Source: Chelydra serpentina (taxonomy: Eukaryota; Chordata; Testudines; Chelydridae). Taken from it: 64,000 bases of DNA. Shown here piece after piece: positions 34,119 to 49,100 of this stretch (its first letter is position 1; each line of letters starts with the position of its first letter). Location of the stretch: positions 8,396,001-8,460,000 of the forward strand of contig JBAIAC010000059.1 of the NCBI GenBank assembly GCA_037349315.1. The letters are read 5' to 3'. Made by a program: the position numbers and the translations under genes. The notes below the pieces were generated by a model. The model worked only from the letters and a program-made list of their open reading frames with translations. It was not told the DNA's origin and did not search any database.

Positions 34119-37100
34119 TATTTCAGATGATGAAGCTGATGAAAATAGGTCAACAAGTAAAAGAAACATGAGTAAAAATCGTAAGTCTCTTTGGTCTTGC
34201 ATGTTTTATAGAATGTCAAGCACATTTTGGGCATTACTGTAATATGCTATAAATAATAAGCTTTATTGCATGTCAGTTTTGCTGCATATAATGTATAGCA
34301 TTTGATTAGGTACTTAAAACACTTAAGCATTTTATGAGTGACACATTAAAGCTGTAAATTTCTCTCTGTTTTCAAGGAGGAAATCCATCATTCCTATCTG
34401 AGGAAGATTATGAGAGATTCCCGGGAACAGCTGAAGACATGTATGTTGCCTATAGAGTATTGTTTAGAAATGTGTGCCTGATTGTCGTGGGGTGGGGAAT
34501 TATTTCTTTTAGACATCTTCATGTATTGGTTTGGGGTTGTTGTTTTTTTGTGTGTGTTTGGGGTTTTTTGGCCTATTTTGTGGGTATCTTCTATTCCTGA
34601 CATGTTACTATTTAAAATGGCAGAGCATAATAAAAAATAGGGCCAAACCCTGCTGGTCTGAATTAGGCAAAACTCCTATTGGTATTTGGCTCATGTTAAA
34701 CTGAATATGCACTTCATATATCAGCGTTATTTAAAAACTGCATCTTAAGATCATGTTATCTAGAAAAAGAGAAGTTTGGGAATAGTGAATAGTATCTTAT
34801 GTGTGTGTGTGTGTGTGTGTGTCTCTTTCTCTCTCTCTCTCTCTCTCTCTTGGTTACATTCACCTCTGGAGTTAGTCCATTGAAATCAACATAGTTACCC
34901 CAGAGATGAATTTGTCTAACTGCACATAGTTAGAAGGGTTTTCATTAAATTTTAGATTAAAATCTACCTCTGCTGACCTTGATTTTTTTTTTTTTACATA
35001 AACCCCTTTGTTCTAGAAAACTAAATGTTGTTTTCAATGCATATTTCCCCCCTAATTAGGGCCCCTTTTTGCCTTATAAGTGAACTGTCATCTAACTTAC
35101 CCAGATATATATATATAGAAAAATATACTTGAGATTGCATAGCTCACAGATCCAGCTGGATTGCCTCTTCTGTGGAAAAATCCCATGAGAAATGTTCAAG
35201 GGAAGGAAATTTCCACAAGAATGCTTTTTAACGGCTTCTACTGTTTTTATTGTGGGAGACAGTTGAGCCACAGGCCATGGGGTGGCAAGAACCTGTATCC
35301 AAATTTGGTAGAGTCCCAGCATCCCCACCGGTGCTGACTTTTGTTTTTGCCAGTGGGAGTTTTTGAAGAGGGGTGTGTTGGGGGGGGGGCACTCTGCCAG
35401 TTTGGGGGGAGGCTATTTTCAGCATATTTATACTTTTTTTTTTCATTTTCTAGTTTATTGAATGTGTGTCTTTAATTTTAATAATTCAGTTGTTATAAAC
35501 TACATAATTACATTATCATGAATTACAGTATATTAAGATCATTGCAATCACCTACAAGCTGTCTTCACTAACATCCCAGTTTAAAGACATTATGTCTCAC
35601 TGTAGCTTTCTGGATGAAACTGTCAGCAATCTTATTTACATCTATGTTCTCTGGTATTATTTTGATGCACGTTAAGGACAGCTACATTATTCAGTTGCAT
35701 GTGTCCCATTGATGACTGGAGATAATTTTTAAGTCTTCGGAAGCAAGAGAATGAGCATTCCACAGTTCAGGATGGTACAGCCATAGTGAGAAGGATTCTT
35801 ATGAATTTGCAGTACCTTGGAAATACAGTGATTCTGGAGTACTGCAAATGACTACAAGATCTTTCTTGATTTTAGGCACCATCATTTTGTATGTATTATT
35901 CGGATTATATTTCACCATGTGCATTTGCATTGAACATTGAATTTCGTCTGCCATTTTGTTGCCAAATCACCCAGTTTTGTGAGATCCCTTTGTAACTCTT
36001 TGCAGTCTGTTTTGTACTTGAATAATTTTGTATCATCTGCAAACTTTGCTACCTGTTTACCCCTTTTTTCAGATCATTTCTGAATATGTTGAACAGCACT
36101 GATCCCAGACCAGTACAAGTGGAGGGGGGGACCTCTATTTACTTCTCTCCATTCTGAAAATGGACCATTTATTCCTACACTTTGTTTCCTTTCTTTTAAC
36201 TGGAGTGCGCTTTCAGGATCCATAACTTAATTTAATGGCAAGCCTTTTATCTTAATCACCCTTCCTCTGTTTATAAACAAACTTCCTGTCTCAAGGGCAG
36301 AAGTTGTTAGCAGCACAGAACTTATCAGATTCCACACTCAAGCTGTGATTCCTGATTCCTGAGTGCTGAGCCCTGGATCACCTACGGAGTCCGTGCCTAT
36401 GCAGCTCCCCAGGGCCTGTGGGAGGGGAATTTTGCAGAAAAACAATAAAGCCTGAGGCTGTATTTTCTTTTCCAGGGAAATCTGTGGGACTAAACGTTTG
36501 TGGTGTGGAGCCTGGACAGAAGGAGCAAACATATTGTCTGCCCTATGTCCTCCCAGGCTTTTCTCCTAGCTGATGTAGTCTCCACTCCTTCCCCATATGG
36601 GCCTCAATCTAATGAGCACCCATCACAGAGTTGTGGGAAGGAGAAGCCGTGTAGAGGAGACTGATGTTCCTTGTTCTTCCTCTGTGTCTGTTTACAGTGC
36701 AATATGAGGTGCAGCTTGAGTAGCTTTTCCTATGCTAGCATTACTAATGCAGCAGCGCAGATTTCAGCCTGGGCAAGCAATGTATTTGCATGGCTTTTTT
36801 TATAGCCGTGCTAGTGCATGTCTGTCTACCTGAGCTGTATTAACACCTCAAATGGCAATATTGATATACTCTTTTGTGGGAAAGAGGAAATGAGCTGGAT
36901 CTGAAAAGGGCCCAAGTGATGAGAACTGCAAAAACATCAAGTTTCTCCTATTCTTTTTTCTGAATGTGGAAATTACTCCAGTAAAATTGCCAACATAAAA
37001 TAAAACTTCCAGTAACAACACCTACTTCTTATATAGTGCCTTTTATCAGTAGATCTCAAAGTGCTTTAGAAAAGAGACAAGTCTCATTATCCCCATATTA

Positions 37101-40100
37101 CATATGGGGAAACTGAGGCACAGAGATGAAGTGACTTTCCCAAGGTCACCCAGTAGAAGGGGGAAGAGCTCAGAATACAATCCAGATATCCTGACTCCCA
37201 GTTTAGTGGCTTAGTTGATAAAGCACTGAACTGTTTATATTGAAGCTATGGACTTGTGTCTAATATTAATTTATCCTACTGATTTACATTATTCTTCCCC
37301 TTGGCCTTAAAATTGTTCACATTTAAAAATACAGCCACTTTTAAATATTGGGACTTGTACACTACAGCCAATAAGGAATAGTTAAAAGATGAAAATCTGC
37401 CCTTTTTCACCAGTTCAGATTTTGTGCAGGTCAGTAAAGTGGCATATGGGGGAGGGGAGAAATTATCCTCCCTTTAAGACAGTGGTCATCAACCCATCGA
37501 TTGTGATCGACTGGTCGATCCTGGAGCCTCTGCCATTCGATTGCTATCTCCAGGCCTCTAGCAGCGGGGCTCAGGCAGGCTGCCTGCCTGCTATGGCCCC
37601 ACTCCTCTCCCAGAAGCGGCTGGCTGCTGGTACGTCTCTGCAGCCACTGGCGGGATGGGGAGCAGGAGGATGAGGCACCTCTGCATGCTGCCCCTGTCCC
37701 CAGCACTGTCCCTGCAGCTCCCATTGGCCTGGAACCATCCAATAGCGAGCGCCGCCCCCACAGCTCCTGGCAAAGGCAGCACATGGAGACATAGGTGCCG
37801 ACCCGGCGCCGCTGCGCCGGTGGGTGTTCGTGCCCCCAAACCCCAACTCCACCCCTTCCCCGCCCCCATTCCAACCCCTTCCCCAAATCCCCGGCCCTGC
37901 CTCCTCCCCCATGCGCGCCGCATTTCCCCTCATTCCCCCCCCCCTTCCTCCCTCCCAGGCTTGCGCGTGGCAAGCCTGGGAGGGAGTGGGGAGAAGTGGA
38001 GCAGCGATGCGCTCAGGGGAGGAGGCGCAGCGGAGGTGAGCTGGGGCGGAGGGGGTGCGGGGCCGCAGGAAGTAACCTGGGGAGCGGGGGCAGAGGAACT
38101 GCTCCCTGCCTCAGCTCACCTCCGCTCCGCCTCCTCCCCTGAGTGCACCACCGCCGCTCTGCTTCTCCCCACTCCCTCCCAGGCTTGCCGCGGGAAACAG
38201 CTGTTTGTCGGCAAGCCTGGGAGGTAGAGAAGAGAAGCAGGAAGTGGCGGCGCGCTCAGGGGAGGAGGCGGAGCGGAGGTGAGTTGGGGCGGGGAGCTGC
38301 TGATGGGTGCTCTGCACCCACCAATTTTTCCCCATGGGTGCTCCAGCCCCGGAGCACCCATGGAGTCGGCACCTGTGCATGGAGACCCACTGCCCTCCTC
38401 CTGTCCCAGGGGCCGCAGAGATGTGCCAGCTGCTTCCGGGAGCGGCATGGGGCCACAGCAGGCAGGCAGCCTGCCTGAATCCTGCTGTGCTGCCAGCCAG
38501 GAGCTGAATGTGGTAAGCACCTCCAGAAAACAGCCTACACCTTGCACCCTCTCCTTCACCCCACCCCACTGCCCCAGCCTGGAGTCCCCTCCTGCACCAA
38601 ACTCCCTCCCAGAGCTTGCACCCCTCACTCCTGCACCCCTGTCCCAGGCTCAACCAAACCCCACAGTTAAGAATGTTACACTGATTTGTGACAATCCCTG
38701 AAGGATTTAGGATTTATAAACCACAAATGACACTAATAAAAGCTAAAATTCATGAAATGTCCAGTGGATTCTAAGAGATTAGGTGCAGTGTGACCATAAT
38801 GACTCCTTGCCCCAGGCTCAGCCCGGAGCCCCCTCCCACACTCTGAGCCCCTTGGCCCCAGCCCAGAGCCTGCACCCCAACCCCCTGCCATAGCCTGGTG
38901 AAAGTGAGTGAGGGTGCGGGAAAGCAAGCGAGGGAGGAAGGGGGGAATGAAGTGAGTGGGGTGGAGCCTTGCAGAAGGAGCAGGATAGATCCTGGGTTGA
39001 TTTTTAAATTCAAAAAGTGATCTTGTGCGTAAAAAGGTTGGAGACCACTGCTTTAAGATATAGTTCAAATTAAATTTAGGTGACTTTGCTGTGACGGCTT
39101 GGGGTCACAGAGACCTGCTTGGTGCTGCCACCTGGTGTGCCAAGGCTACTTCTGCCCCTGCTTCCAGGCCTTTTCCAGCTTGGGACTCCCGAATCCTGTC
39201 TGTTTTGAGCCAGATTCCACTGATCTGCTGCAAACACAGACCCAGGTCCAAACCAAGTCCACTCACCGCTGTAAGGCCCCTGGAAGCGCTCTTGCCTTTG
39301 ACACCCAGCTGCTCAACTCCAAGGAGGTTCAAACCCTTAATAAATCCGTTTTACCCTGTATAAAGCTTATGCAGGGTAAACTCATAAATAGTTCGCCTTC
39401 TATTTCAAAGATAGAAAGATATGCACAGCTGTTTGCCTTCCCACAGGTAACAAATCGTACTCTAGGAAACTTAATAAGTAAAAAGTGATTTTAATAAGTA
39501 CAGCAAGTAGGATTTAAGTGATGTCAAGTAATGACAGACAGAACAAAGTGAATTACTGAATAAAATAAAATAGAACACGCAGTTCTATGTCTAATCACCC
39601 TGTGGACAGATAAACCCCTCACTAGGTCCAGTAAACAGGCTATCTTCCTTCTAGCCTGGGTCCAGCAATCACTCACCCCCCTAATGTCTTTGTCCTTTGT
39701 TCAGTCTCTTTCAGGTCTCCTTGGGGGGTGGAGCGCTTCTTCCTTTAGCCAGCTGAAGACAAAATGGAGGGGTTTCCTCGGGGTTTAAATAGATTTTCTC
39801 CTCTGGGTGGACACCCCTCCCTCTCCCTGTGTAGCATCCAGTTACCAAATGGAGTTGGGGTCACATGGACCAGTCACCTGTCCCTGCACAACTCAGTTCC
39901 AGACCAGCCACATTCCTGGCAAAGTTCAGATGTGGATTGGTGACTGCAAGTTCTATTGTCTGTTAAGTGCTTCTTGATTGGGCACTTAACCTGCACATTC
40001 CTTTCTCAAGAAATACAACCGATATTCATAACTTCAACTACAACGATGATACATGCATACAAACAGGAGGAATAAATTCAGTAGGTCATAACTTTCACAG

Positions 40101-43100
40101 AGATATGTTACATGGCACATGTAGCATAAAACATATTCTAGTTACATCTATACATTTATAAGCATCTCCCCATAACGTTTTATGGGGAACACCGTCACAG
40201 ATAGTTCAAATTAAATTTAGGTGACTTTGCACAAAATATATGTACTAAAAGGGTACTTTTTCTTCTCCTTGGTAAAGCGGATTTGACTCCTTAACCAGCA
40301 ATGTTGAAAACTTAAAGTACATGAATCGGAAATTAAATGGGCAAATACAGGGTATGCAGAAAGCAACGGAAGTACTGGATGAAACCTGTCTGCAATTGGC
40401 AGATGAAATTGCAGAGCTGAAAAGCAGACTAACAGGGTATGATTGACAGATCAATGCAAGCTTCTCCAAATACTGCTCCTAGTGCCTCTCAATCCTGACT
40501 TTCAAGTACGTCTGTTATCCTGTTGCTGGGTAGATGCTGTAAATGGACAGGTCATGACAAATTTCAGGTCAATAACGATAGAAAATATCTGCTAGGACTT
40601 ACAACAAGCTTACTGAGCCATCTTGTCTGTGACTCTTTTTTTGGAAAATTGGAGCCCAAATATTCAGAGGTGGAGGGCTGCTGAATTCATAGACTGCCTT
40701 ACTACTTGATCTTTGAGTGCTTTTTTTATTCCAGCCATTGGAGAAGCCTTGACATCCCTACTCATTTGCTTCTGTTTTAAGTGATCTGCATTGTGGTAAC
40801 TTTTGTGCTCTATCCAAAGAAGCTTGCGTGCAGCTGTCTTGCAAGCTTCTCGCTTACCCTGAAGGCATGGCTGAGAGAGTGTCTGAAGCAGAGCATGCTT
40901 CTCAGCCTGTGCCATCCAACAAAGTAGAGACCAAGCTCACTCTGTAATGCAGAGCCTCCCTATATGAGCTGAGTGAGGCTATCGATGTCCTGCTCACTTT
41001 TTTTTTTTAATGTGCTCGGTCTTATAAATATAAAGGTAAAGAATCCAAATAAACCCAGGGATTCAATCTAATAGACTGACCTGAATGTAGGATATAAAAT
41101 AACAGATTTTTTTGGTAAGATTATTTTTTGTGAGCGCTTCATTTACAGGGGAATATTAAACAAATTTATCATGTTTTAGTTCAGGAAGAGAGATTATCTT
41201 CCATGCAACCTACAAAGTAGAGCATGAGTTCCAGCAGAGGGCAGCATTAAATTATATATGGAGATAGCTTTTTAAAAAACTGCTTCATCTGTAAAGTTGG
41301 CATGTTTCCAGTTTTCTCTTATGGAACAAAGTAATCTCTGTAGGCTTTAACTTGTTATATAACAGCAGTTAGGATTGTAATTCCTACATAAGTAGGGTTG
41401 AATATGCTTCCTCTAGAAACCCGTCTATATCAGGATTCACAAGTCCGCTGAATAAAGATTTGTGTCCTCTGCTGAAATGCAATTTCTTAGACATTTTGCA
41501 CAATATTTTTTTTTAAAAAAAAATCTGTTCAGACACTTTTGGTTATGGGGCAGCAAATAGAGAAATGAAGACCTTTTCAGGAACTATCTTGTATTATCAT
41601 AACTTGTTTGATTAATCAAACCAATTTTTTTCAGGCTTTAGCCCCTGATAAGTTCTAATCACTTGTTTGGGGGGAAAAAATTGATTTAATTGCCCAATGT
41701 TGAACTTTTAAGGTCAGAATTTCAAGCATGGCCTCTTCTAGGCTCAATTTGAATTCCAAACTTTTTTTACATGCAACATGTTGTGAAAGTAACTGTGCCT
41801 TGGATTTGTATGCAGAGACTGCATTTACTCACACAAATGGGTTAATTGAACACCTGAGTGTCCCTAACAATTAAAGTTGTTTTTGCCCCAATTATTTGAG
41901 AGTACATGTTTAATCATGTACTCAGTGTTCATGTTTTCAAACAACCCTGTCTCACCTTAGTCTAAATTGAGACATTAGGGCAAATTCTCTCTTCAGTAGA
42001 CCAGTGGAACTCCTTTGAAGTCAGTGTGATTAAAATGGAGGGCAGAAATTTGGAGATGGTGGGTAGATTCCATGTTTACTAACCCCATGTGCTTATTTTG
42101 AAATCTTATGACTATTAATGAAGCTTGAGATGTGCCTTCTGGTGGGGGAGCATCATGTTTTCAAGCTTTTCTTCACAGCCATAAAGGTTAAAAATTTATT
42201 CTTAAATAAAGTTGCAATTTTCAAGTAATAACATCATTCCACTATCCTGCTCTTAGTGGCTGAAATTTGAGTTTTGTGGGACAGAGCATATTCCTGTGGT
42301 TTCTCGCGTGGGTCTGTCATAGTGTTGTGTTTTTGGTTTTGTTTCCTTCAAAGTGATAATATTGTAGGTGAAGTAGCAAATTCCTAATGTGGGAAGTAAT
42401 TGCCTACTATAATAGCCTAATGTTATGCTAGGGAGTTTACTGACACTCCTGTCGTGCTAAAGTACTTTTGACATTTCTTTAAACCATTTACATGAACTAA
42501 CAATTTATCTCATTGACTTCAATAAAACAAGTACTCTCTTAATGTCTTCAATTTGAGCAGTAAAATTATTACATTAAACTTCTATTCCTATGTGTGTTTA
42601 GTTGTGTTTTCTTACAAAAAAAGAGTTGCAATCCTTATTTGAACAAAAAATTTGTAATTCTGCTTTTCTCTCTACAATATCTAATGAGCACTTTTCTTTA
42701 TCTAAAACATCTTTTATTCTTTCCTGTTTTAGGCATTGAAAGAGCAGCTGAGTCACTCACTCTTAAGTATGATACGGATGCTTGCTTGCTTACATCCATT
42801 CATAGAAAACTGGAACAAAGTCATAAAGAGAGTGAAAACAACATTTCTGAAATGTCCAGAACTTTCAACAAAATCAACCAGGTATGTAAGTTGTTTAGCT
42901 GAAAAGTCCCACAAAAATGTGGCTTTCTTTCATATTTTTTTTTCTTCCATACAATTTAGAATACTGTATGGCTGCTTCTGTCTTTATGGTGGTGATTGAT
43001 GGATGCCTCTGTGTAGATATGCCAGAAGAGGAAGAGTGGGTTTTTTTGTTTTGTTTTGTTTGTTTTTCTAAATCTCAAGCTGATGTCTCTGCCTCTAGCT

Positions 43101-46100
43101 TTTCCATCATATACCCATCAATGCATAGACTGTGCATCCAGATTGTGACCCTATAAAACAGAATGATATACTCACAAAAGTACTGTGCTAGGGATAAGTT
43201 CAGTTTATCTTAAGAGTGCCAGACTTTTAAACACTGTTTACACAAATAGGTGAAATCATTACTCTTCTCTCTGCCTATTTAAGATTTACACTGTGTTGGT
43301 ACATTAGTTCATTTGCTCCATGGAATGATATACACTGGTGTGCATGGAATTCTCCAGGAACCCTAATATAATTTAGGTTTGTCAACTTGAACGAACCATA
43401 TTTTCAAGGAGGGCTGGAGTTAGGTTCCACTGAAGTACTGTAACCCCCTCTTCTCCCCCCCCCCCCCCGCACTCACTAGCAGTAGTGGGTAAAGTTGCAG
43501 TTCAGCTGGTACAAAAGCATTGCGTGTAACACAACTGGAGTAGGTGTTATGTGAACACCAGGGGACTGCTTCTCCTGTCATTTGCACTGGGTTTGCTCTG
43601 GTATAATGCTTGTTTGTTTCACTAGTTACAAATCTACTGAGCAACTTGTTGGCCATGCTTTTCTGCCTACTGTAGGCAAGGTCAGAGAGATCTAACACCA
43701 TAGAAATAGAACATTTGTTCTATCTTAGAAAAGAAAAATGAATACAAATAAATGTGGTCATAGTAGTGTACATGTGCAAGTAATTTTTTTTGGCTTCAGA
43801 TTAAAGGAAATCTTATTTCATAGTCTTTCATTAAGTCAAATAACATCTATAGTGAGAAGTTAAATTTCCCTGAAGTTGAGCAAAGAACCCTGATCTTGTA
43901 GCTTCCTTTCAAACTGTGATGCATATATCATTCCTTGACCATAAGTTTTACTGATCTGTGATGATAGAAACAAAAATTAAGGTGGATGATAAACTTACAA
44001 AGGATTAAATACCATGTAACTGCTTTGAATTTTAGGCTTGACAGCCTTAAATTAGAACAGTCATTTAGAGAATTGCTATAAAATAAACATCTGACTAATA
44101 TGACAGACATTAACGTTCTTTGTGCAATGTAACCTTTGAAAGAACAATGCTAAAGAAATCTGCCAGCCTTTTGAAAAGTGTTCACTATATACTCACCTCT
44201 AACATAGGTGGTGCAAGAAGCAATGCCTAGTCAAGGCAAGTAGCAATGCCTACTTTCCATTATAAGACCCTGTTTTCAGTTGCTTATAACTTTGCCAGAC
44301 ATTAACAGTTTAGGCTAAAACTTTCCATGCCAGGTTTCTGCCTCAGGCTGCTGGGTTTTTTTTTTTGTTTGTTTTTTTAATTCAGAAAAAATGCATCCAC
44401 CATTTCTCAGACAAGTTCTGGAGAAAATGCATTGTTTTGCCTCTGTTAATATTTTTTTATAATTGTTTAGTTGAGAAGCTCTAGTGCCTCCATTCTGTGG
44501 AGTAGGGACTTGAAATTTGGTTGGGGCAGCAGTCTCCATACTGTCAGGGATATGGCTTTGCCCATCCCTGTGAAAGTCCACCCAAATTTGGCCAAGGTAT
44601 GAGCCTCTGAAACGCTGAGTTTGCATCTGTTCAGAGAAGACTAATTAGAGTTTTTGGCATCTAAATTTTCCGATGATTCCATCTTCCGTGAGCACCATCC
44701 ATCCACTCACAGCTTGCATGTGCTGGACAACTGGACAACTTCTGAATGTGCCATCCCTTTTCCACTTTGCTTTTTCCACTTTGCTTTTTTAAGAACCGAG
44801 GCAGTTGCATCCAAAAAAACTTCCTTAAAAGAGTGTTAAGGTAGTAAAATCAAGCAGTCAAAAGTTAGGAAATACCAAAATTAGGATTGCCTGTGCAATC
44901 TTAATTTTGCCTTCTTGGATCTATGCATTATGACACTGTCTTTAATTACATGTTCACAAATTTTTTCCCCCACAGGACCCTGGCCTCATTCAATGCACAG
45001 GAAGAACAGGCAGGGCCGGTGCAAGGTTATTTTGCACCCTAGGCGAAAATTCCACTTTGTGCCCCCCTCTCTCCTGCCCCCTATCCATTCCCTCCCACTT
45101 CCTGCCCTCCAAAGAACCCCAACCCATCCAAACCCCCCCTGCTCCTTGTCCCCGATCACCCCCTCCCGGGACCCCTGCCCCTAACTGCCCCCCGGGACCA
45201 CACCCTCTATCTAAGCTTCCCTTCTCTTTGTCCCCGACTGCCCCCTCCTGAGATCCCCCCACACCCTAACTGCTCCCCTAGGACCCCATCCCCTACCTGT
45301 CCCCTGACTGCCCCAACCCCTATCCATACCCCCGCCCCCTTACAGACCCCCAGGACTCCCACACCTATCCAACTGCTGCCTGTCCCCTGACTGCTCCAAC
45401 CCCTCTCCACACCCCCACCCCCTGACAGCCCCCCCACCCATCCAACCCCCCTTCTCCCTGACTGCCCCCTCCAGAGACTCACTGCCCCTTCTCCAACCGC
45501 CTGGCACACTAGACAAGTCCTAGCACAGTCTTATCCAAAACATTAAAGGGAATGGTAACATACTTTTATGGCTGTACTCTGTAAGCTCATGGGAAGGAAC
45601 TGTGGGGTTTTTTATACATATGTGCAATGCCTACCACAATGGGGCTCTGATCCCTGAGTGGGGCCTCTAGGAACTACTGCAGTACAAATGCCTAGTAGTA
45701 GTAGTAGTAGTAATTTGCAATATTGCAAGTAGGACTGGAGAACTGGCATTGAACAGATGGTAGTGCACTGAGGAGGACTTACAGTTGTTTAGGTGGTCCA
45801 TTTTTAAAGTTTGTACTTTATACATGCTGTATTTTTTCCCTCTCTGCTGTGGCAGTTTGGTACTGTACTTCCAGACAGGGCTGGCTCCAGGCACCAGCGC
45901 AGGAAGCGTGTGCCTGGAGCAGCAAGCCACGGAGGGTGGCGTGACAGTCGCTGAGAGGGTGGCAGTCAGGCAGCCTTCGGCAGCGTTTCTGCGGGAGGTC
46001 CGCCGGTCCCGCCGCTTCTGCGGCAATTCGGTGGCGGGGACGCTGACGGCGCGGGACCAGAGACCACCCACAGGCGTGCTGCCGAAAGCCACCTGAGTAC

Positions 46101-49100
46101 CGTGCTTGAGGCGACAAAATTCATAGAGCCACCCCTGCTTTCAGACATCCAATCAGAACAGAAAGCAATGGCAAATTTATTCTATGCTATTGCTAACCCT
46201 TGTTCCCAGCTTCTTCAGAGGGTTACTATGTGCAGTTGTGATGGCCAAGATCAGCCGGGTGCTTTTTCTTACAAACTCTTAATGTCTGGGGGCAGGAGGC
46301 AGGGCATTTTGACAGAAACTTCCTCCAATCTGGAACTCCCTCCCACCTTAACCTGACAGAACTCAAATATGTAGGCCATCAGAGCAGAGTGTAAACCCTA
46401 CTTACTCAGAACTTTACATGAGAAGGCAGTTATAAGGAACAGAGGTAGCTCTATACTAAGGTGAGTTCTTAAGCTTGATAATGAATACATTACACGTGTT
46501 GTGCATATGCACATAGAACATTCTATGAACCGCCTAAGAAATAAAATAACCCTGTTTGGTTTGTGTGACATTAATTTTGTGAACATTCTGAGTGCTGTAA
46601 AATGTCAATTACTGGAGGAGAGGCCAGATGTTAGAAGTATTAGTCTGAAACGTATTTGCAAGCAGATATCATTAGAGAGAGACTTTGGGGACAGCTGTGT
46701 GAAGGTGGGAGACTTAACTTACGGTGAGAGAGGGACATGTATGGTAGCAGTGTTGGATATGTGGTTTGAAGACTGACTTAATCTAGATTCTAAAGAGTTA
46801 ATATGTTCATAAATGCACCTACTACTCCTGAGGGAATTCTGCACCACTGAGCAAGCGCAGAATTTATGTCCCCCACAGATTTCTTTGCTTCCCCTCAGAA
46901 AAATGACTTTCTGATAGGGAAGCAAAAGGAAGCCACAAAAGCGGTCATGTGACCCTCCCTAGCATTATGTTTCGGGTGCCCAGGTCAGCCAGTAGAGAGG
47001 TAAATCACTGTGATGCAGGAGGTGGAATTGGAGAAGACCCAGCTGGTGCCAGGCTCAGCTGCTAGGCTGGGCTGGGGAGGAGGGTACTTCCTCTTCCCCT
47101 GCATGGCATTCGGGGCCGGGTCAAACCCACCTCCAGATTTCTCCCCCAGTTGCAGGAAGCTCTGCAAACTCCCCCACTCCCTGCACCCATCGCTCCTCAG
47201 CTGCAGGGGGAAGGATCCCTGTACAGGGAACTGCTCTCCCATCCCTGTGCATCCAGACCCCCTCATACCCAGACCCTCCTACCAAGTTGAACCCCCTGCA
47301 CTAAGAACCCCTCCCTGATGAGCCCCACTCTCCCTGCACTTGGAGCACCCCAATGAGCCACCTGCACCCAGATTCCCACCCCACCAAGCCCCAACCAGTT
47401 GTACCTAGATCCCCACCCCACTGATCCCTGCTCCCCCACCATCTGGGCCACCCACTAAGCCCCCCCACTGAGCCCCAACCACCTTCACCTGCCCCCCGCC
47501 CCGCAGAGTCCCATTACCATTGCACCCAGAATCCCCCAACAAGTCCCTGTGCCTCCAGATCCCCTTTGTAGTAGAAGGTGCCAAACTGGCATATTGTTGC
47601 ATGTTTTGTGTACATTTACAGTGCTATATAAATGTACCTAATAATTGATCGCTTGTGCTAGTCTGCAGTTATGTGGGTTTACTAAAGTGAAATTTCAGAA
47701 TTGTCTGTCTGAAAAGTACAGAAATACTTCTGAGCAGACAGAGGATCTTCTGAAGGTTGGTGAACATGTTTTAAACTCTTGAGAATCTTCCTTTAGTGCC
47801 TAAAGGAAAGTTATGCATTTTGTTAAACCGGTTTTCAAAATGTACAACTTGTGTGAGAACTAAGATTACTTTAAGCCACTGTCCATATTTCAAGGTGGGA
47901 AGTGACTGGAAGCAGCTCCAGCAGGCATTGAGCCTGAGCCACCTCTGGGGAGTGCACAGAGTAGTGGCATCTGCAGCGTTTACTTGGCTGCAGCATATGC
48001 TGTGCCCAGCACTTGGCCCACCTCTGCTGGCTGATGCAGAATGAGGCAGGACCATAGTACTGGGATTTGTCCCCTCCATTTCTATTAGGTTTCTAGCCCT
48101 GCTGTTGAGGCTAGAGACCTTTTGGCTCTTATGCACGGGGTGTGCAATGACCAAGACTGTACATGGCCCCTTAGCTGGGTTGCAAGTTGAGATGCTCCTT
48201 ACTTATGCCCCCTCTCTCCCTTTTCACCCAAATCAAGCCCTTTCTGTATTATGATTTCCATGCAGAAGTGTTTCACAACTCCTAGGATTTGAATGTTCTG
48301 CTCTTTAGCTCCTGCATTCTGACACTTCCTGGCTTAACAGCAAGGGCTGGCATTCCTACTGTGTGCAAATAACAAGCAGAGTCTTCAAAACAGCATTTAG
48401 AAAGGGGTGGGCACAGAGAGTCCCAGTTACTTGGATTTTCCTTCTGTAAATGGCAAAAATCTCCACCTTGGCTCCTAAACACCCAGCGGTTGAGGATAGG
48501 AGGAACCCGAGAGTGTGGGTTCTGTGGGCTAGCAAAAGAAATCACTGCTATGCCCTGAGCACAGCATCTGACACTTCTCCAGAGTGGCCAGCAAAAGCTA
48601 AGGGAGTGCCTGGCCCACAGAAGCTCCCGGGCCTGGCCAATTATAATCTCTGTAGAACCTTTATTTTGCTGCCATTTTTTATACAGTGATGACATACCCA
48701 CAGTAGTATTCAAACAAAAAGCATGTAAAGTTACAAACATTGAGGTAAACTCTAGTCTCAGATGTGTGTCTGGCTCCAATTGACTGCCCTATTCTGCTCT
48801 CGGATGGGTGCCCATAAGCAGAGTTTTTAGTTCTAGCATTTAAAAGTAAGTATATCAAAAACAAAACAATCCAATTTGAATTTCAAAAATTTAAGCCTTT
48901 TTTTTTTAAACAGGATTCCTTAAAACTTTTTTTTTTTTTTTTCAATGTATGACCTGATAAAAAGCCAGGGAAATTTCAAGAATTTGTAACCGTTTATTGT
49001 TGCGATTTATAGAGGCAGTCAGGGCCAGTGCAAGGAAGTTTCGCACCCTAAGCGAGACTTCATTGCTCCGGCCCTGCGCCCCACCCCCTCGCCCAGCTAA

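Noticed and set aside
34799..34850. Dinucleotide run considered as a CRISPR-like or regulatory array
   Set aside because: It is a plain TG/TC microsatellite. No spaced repeats of CRISPR type occur anywhere in the window.
37431..38701. Open frames up to 190 codons around 37.4-38.7 kb
   Set aside because: They lie in GC-rich nested hAT elements, are proline- and glycine-biased, and exist on both strands. No transposase motif is present.
45011..45510. C-rich tandem considered as a minisatellite gene or G-quadruplex promoter
   Set aside because: Units are imperfect and belong to a repeat with a hAT-like left end. Nothing indicates a promoter.
48282..48779. 165-codon minus-strand open frame
   Set aside because: No motif, no splice context and mixed composition; likely chance.
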